64,000 bases of DNA, from NCBI GenBank assembly GCA_902774045.1, contig CACYGW010000005.1, positions 1 through 64,000 on the forward strand, read 5' to 3'. The translations under genes and the position numbers were made by a program. Of the stretch, positions 61,797 to 64,000 are shown piece after piece. The DNA is from an uncultured Bacteroidia bacterium (lineage in GTDB: Bacteria; Bacteroidota; Bacteroidia; Bacteroidales; UBA932). Within the stretch, counting starts at the first letter, position 1; each line of letters opens with the position of its first letter. The notes under the pieces were generated by a model that worked only from the letters and a program-made list of their open reading frames with translations, made no database searches and was not told the origin of the DNA.

Positions 61797-62726
61797 ATGG
61801 ATAAGGGTAAAATATCCACTTTAATCTGGGATTACGTGTTGATGACCTTTGGCTGCGTCATCTTCTGTATGTCCTGGGAGAGCTTTCTTATCCCCAATCA
61901 GATAGCCAGCGGCGGTCTTACCGGTATCTGTACCGTGATTCAGTATGCAACCGGGTTCCCCGTGTCGGTGTCTTACGTTTTGCTTAACGTAATATTGCTT
62001 GCAATCGGTTTCCTGATAATAGGAAACGGATTCGGGCTGAAGACTATCTACTGTATAGCCCTTACAACGGTGCTTTTTGCCATTCTGCCCAATTTCGACT
62101 TCCTTAAGTCTGTGGAAGGTAATCCTTTGTATATCAGCGATAAAGTGCTTATACCTATAATAGGCGGGCTTATCGAAGCTATCGGCATAAGTTTTATCTT
62201 TAAAAGAGGAGGAAGTACCGGAGGTACTGACGTGGTGGCCCTGATCTTTGGGAAGTTCTGGCCCGTGTCGCCCGGAAAAGTGTATATGTGCCTTGATGTT
62301 TTCATCATCGCTTCCATCCTCCTTGTCCCCGGAACATCGGTTCAGGATATGGTATACGGCTATATAGCGATGCTTTCCTTTACACTGTTCCTGGATTTCC
62401 TTCTTCTTGGCAGCAAGGCTACCGTGCAGGTGCTGGTGTTCTCCAAGAAGTTCAAGGAGATAGCGGACGAGATTACTATTAATCTTAACCGTGGCGTAAC
62501 CGCCCTTGAGGCTGTGGGCTGGTACACCCAGAAGACAAGCAAGGTGCTTATAATAATGGTCCGCAAGACTCAGCTTTCTACCATAACAAAAGCTATAAAG
62601 AAAATAGACCCTAACGCGTTTGTAAGCGTTTCTTCTGCCAGCGCCGTGTACGGCGAGGGCTTCGAAGAGATGAAAACAGGTATAGAACTTAAAAAGAAGA
62701 AAAATGAGCAGCCCGTTCAAAACTAG
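61797..62726 (+). CDS. YitT-family membrane protein
   Basis: 309 aa. Five hydrophobic helices of the YitT type (LIPNQIASGGLTGICTVIQYATG at 30-52; GGSTGGTDVVALIFGKF ~140). A cytoplasmic DUF2179 domain (~215-300: GWYTQKTSKVLIIMVRKTQLSTITKAIKKIDPNAFVSVSSASAVYGEGF) follows. Substrate unknown. Overlaps the next, similar gene by 23 bases. Confidence 0.9.
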   Translation: MDKGKISTLIWDYVLMTFGCVIFCMSWESFLIPNQIASGGLTGICTVIQYATGFPVSVSYVLLNVILLAIGFLIIGNGFGLKTIYCIALTTVLFAILPNFDFLKSVEGNPLYISDKVLIPIIGGLIEAIGISFIFKRGGSTGGTDVVALIFGKFWPVSPGKVYMCLDVFIIASILLVPGTSVQDMVYGYIAMLSFTLFLDFLLLGSKATVQVLVFSKKFKEIADEITINLNRGVTALEAVGWYTQKTSKVLIIMVRKTQLSTITKAIKKIDPNAFVSVSSASAVYGEGFEEMKTGIELKKKKNEQPVQN

Positions 62727-63651
62727 TTTCTTTACCACCCTTAAGGAGTACATCCTTGTTGCCTTGGGAATCACTCTCTACGTTACAGGATGGGTAATCT
62801 TCCTCATCCCCAACAATCTTGTGGGTGGCGGAGTCACCGGTATAGGTACCATCATCCAGTATGCAACCGGGTTCAATGTAGGTTACAGTTTCTTCATCAT
62901 AAACGGCATCCTCCTGGTGATTGCCTTCTTTGTGATGGGCTCCGGTTTCGGAGGTAAAACCATTATGGCGATAATTATTGCCTCTGTTGGCCTGCGGGTG
63001 CTGCCCGGCCTTGTTCCGGAAAGCATCTCCCAGTCTCTCGCAATAGATAACGGTAAACTGCTAAGCACCATAATAGGTGCCATTATGTCCGGCATAGGCA
63101 TAGGAATGTCAATGTCCCAGGGGGGCAGCACCGGAGGCACGGACATTATTGCACTGATGGTAAACAAGTATAAGAACATATCGCCCGGACGTATGATTCT
63201 GCTTATAGACGTGGTTATCATCGTATCTTCATTCTTTGTCCCGTCTTATAAGGTCGATGGTTCCCTGGTTCCGTGGACTGACAAGTTTACCGGTGTTATC
63301 TACGGTCTTATCCTTGTGACGGTATGCGGCAATGTGGTAGATATTTACCTGTCCGGTACCAAACAGTCCGTGCAGCTTTTTATATTCTCCCACAAGTATG
63401 AAGAAATTGCAGACTGCATCACAAAAAATCTTCACCGCGGAGTTACAGTTCTTCCCGCAAAGGGCTGGTATACAAAGGAGGAGAGTCACGTTCTTATGAT
63501 AATGACCCGCAAGACAGACCTTAACCTTGTACTTAGGTATATTAAGTCCATCGATCCCAATGCTTTCCTGTCCGTCGCCTCCATATCGGGAGTGTATGGT
63601 AATGGATTCGAGGCCATTAAATCCAAGCCTAAAAAAGTGACTTTGGACTAA
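62704..63651 (+). CDS. YitT-family membrane protein, second copy
   Basis: 315 aa. Paralogue of the gene before it: the same LIPNNLVGGGVTGIGTIIQYATG opening, GGSTGGTDIIALMVNKY and the DUF2179 end DPNAFLSVASISGVYGNGF. The pair looks like a tandem duplication whose copies have drifted well apart. The two may form a heteromer; that is inference. A terminator follows at 63694. Confidence 0.9.
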   Translation: MSSPFKTSFFTTLKEYILVALGITLYVTGWVIFLIPNNLVGGGVTGIGTIIQYATGFNVGYSFFIINGILLVIAFFVMGSGFGGKTIMAIIIASVGLRVLPGLVPESISQSLAIDNGKLLSTIIGAIMSGIGIGMSMSQGGSTGGTDIIALMVNKYKNISPGRMILLIDVVIIVSSFFVPSYKVDGSLVPWTDKFTGVIYGLILVTVCGNVVDIYLSGTKQSVQLFIFSHKYEEIADCITKNLHRGVTVLPAKGWYTKEESHVLMIMTRKTDLNLVLRYIKSIDPNAFLSVASISGVYGNGFEAIKSKPKKVTLD

Positions 63652-63760
63652 AAATTTAAAGATTTATCAATTTTTATCTAAAGATTTAACAATACCTGCG
63701 TTTGTTTTATTGACAGACGCAGGTTTCTTTTTATTTTTACCTGAAAAAACATAAAGAATT
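63652..63760. other. Intergenic stretch with direct repeat
   Basis: AT-rich. AAAGATTTATCAA (63658-63670) and AAAGATTTAACAA (63680-63692) are near-identical direct repeats 22 bases apart. A terminator (63694-63738) follows. No promoter box is certain for the gene beyond. Confidence 0.35.
63694..63738 (+). terminator. Terminator after second YitT gene
   Basis: ACCTGCGTTTGT pairs with ACAGACGCAGGT (one G-T pair), then a T-rich run. It ends the SPOR-M28-leuS-yitT-yitT transcript. Confidence 0.85.
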
Positions 63761-64000
63761 GTGAATTATTATTTTAGATTCAGTGTCGTCCCTTTGTGTT
63801 CGATTTTGCTGTCTTCCATTCCGGCAATTTTTTCAGGAGGTTTTTCTTTTCTATGGGCTATAGGGTCGCTTGCTTTGGGCGGAGCCATTCTTCTGATCTG
63901 GGAGGAAAAAAATATCCCCGCCTTGCTTTCCAAAACCCTTGTTGCCGTGCAACTGGTCATAATGTTTCTGGCCGCTGCGGTCAGGGACCCGGCGCCCGGA
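63761..64000 (+). CDS. Membrane protein, 5' part only, cut by window edge
   Basis: 80 codons from a GTG at 63761 to the end of the window, frame open. Reads MNYYFRFSVVPLCSILLSSI then hydrophobic segments PAIFSGGFSFLWAIGSLALG and LLSKTLVAVQLVIMFLAAAV. This suggests a helical inner-membrane protein. Family not recognisable from this fragment. The GTG start is chosen because no ATG is near; a start further upstream is blocked by stops. Confidence 0.45.
   Translation, partial: MNYYFRFSVVPLCSILLSSIPAIFSGGFSFLWAIGSLALGGAILLIWEEKNIPALLSKTLVAVQLVIMFLAAAVRDPAPG

Noticed and set aside
61821..62774. 317-codon frame opposite the first YitT gene
   Set aside because: Same cause; its sequence is Cys/His/Tyr-rich without any family pattern, and the forward gene is clear.
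1..64000. CRISPR array, prophage or rRNA operon
   Set aside because: No regularly spaced direct repeats, no phage structural genes and no rRNA sequence were seen on either strand.

Overview
The window is a stretch of a Bacteroidota chromosome, most likely order Bacteroidales. Base composition is near 50% GC. Evidence for the group: a SusC/SusD pair with a FecR/ECF-sigma regulator, families typical of the group (DUF4293, DUF5723, DUF1735, HU-CCDC81, SPOR lipoproteins), promoters of the Bacteroides type (TTTG, 19 bases, TAnnTTTG), few Shine-Dalgarno sequences, and tRNA genes without an encoded CCA. Genus cannot be fixed from the sequence alone. Most genes are ordinary chromosomal ones. The clearest mobile DNA is the end of an IS3-type element at the left edge; a YolD/Y-family polymerase pair beside a PIN toxin-antitoxin pair may also be acquired.

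Layout. 1-92: left end of an IS3-like element running off the window. 93-339: gene-free GC-rich palindromes, then a tRNA-Asn. 574-10394: a tight eight-gene forward run. It starts with a membrane-anchored HU-like protein, an acyl-ACP thioesterase and an AspT-type transporter. It ends with what looks like a cell-wall salvage module: NUDIX hydrolase, HIT-like/SpoIID fusion, AmpG-like permease, serpin lipoprotein and NamZ-type exo-muramidase. 10391-14798, reverse: prfB coupled to glnA, then YolD and a Y-family polymerase. 14936-15627: antitoxin and PIN toxin. 15671-20983, reverse: pyruvate phosphate dikinase, PIN-PhoH ATPase, and an orphan degenerate PurL half. 21068-27285: folC and a large alpha-2-macroglobulin-like protein.

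27364-35499: tRNA-Val followed by a six-gene run (lipoprotein, DUF5723 barrel, FAD/Fe-S dehydrogenase, aminotransferase, LicD, glycosyltransferase). 35608-46952: a polysaccharide-utilisation locus of the high-mannose N-glycan type. Its genes are FecR anti-sigma, SusC with STN domain, SusD, a dead GH18-like binding protein, a DUF1735-LamG protein, an active-looking GH18 endoglycosidase, an Ig-like lipoprotein and, last, the ECF sigma factor. The sigma gene sits directly behind a strong hairpin. 46965-64000: housekeeping genes (DUF4293, nucleoside phosphorylase, ClpC, gyrA, TPR protein, PhoH, CapA-like phosphatase). A run of SPOR lipoprotein, M28-TonB_C pseudo-peptidase, leuS and two YitT proteins follows, with a truncated membrane protein at the right edge.

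Most worth a second look: the cell-wall salvage operon with its HIT/SpoIID fusion; two probable pseudo-enzymes (PurL half and M28-TonB_C); the split FecR/sigma arrangement with a hairpin in front of sigma; a 43-residue ORF between clpC and gyrA; and a hairpin that buries the IS transposase start codon. All functional calls are from reading the sequence and from knowledge of the families; no database search was run.
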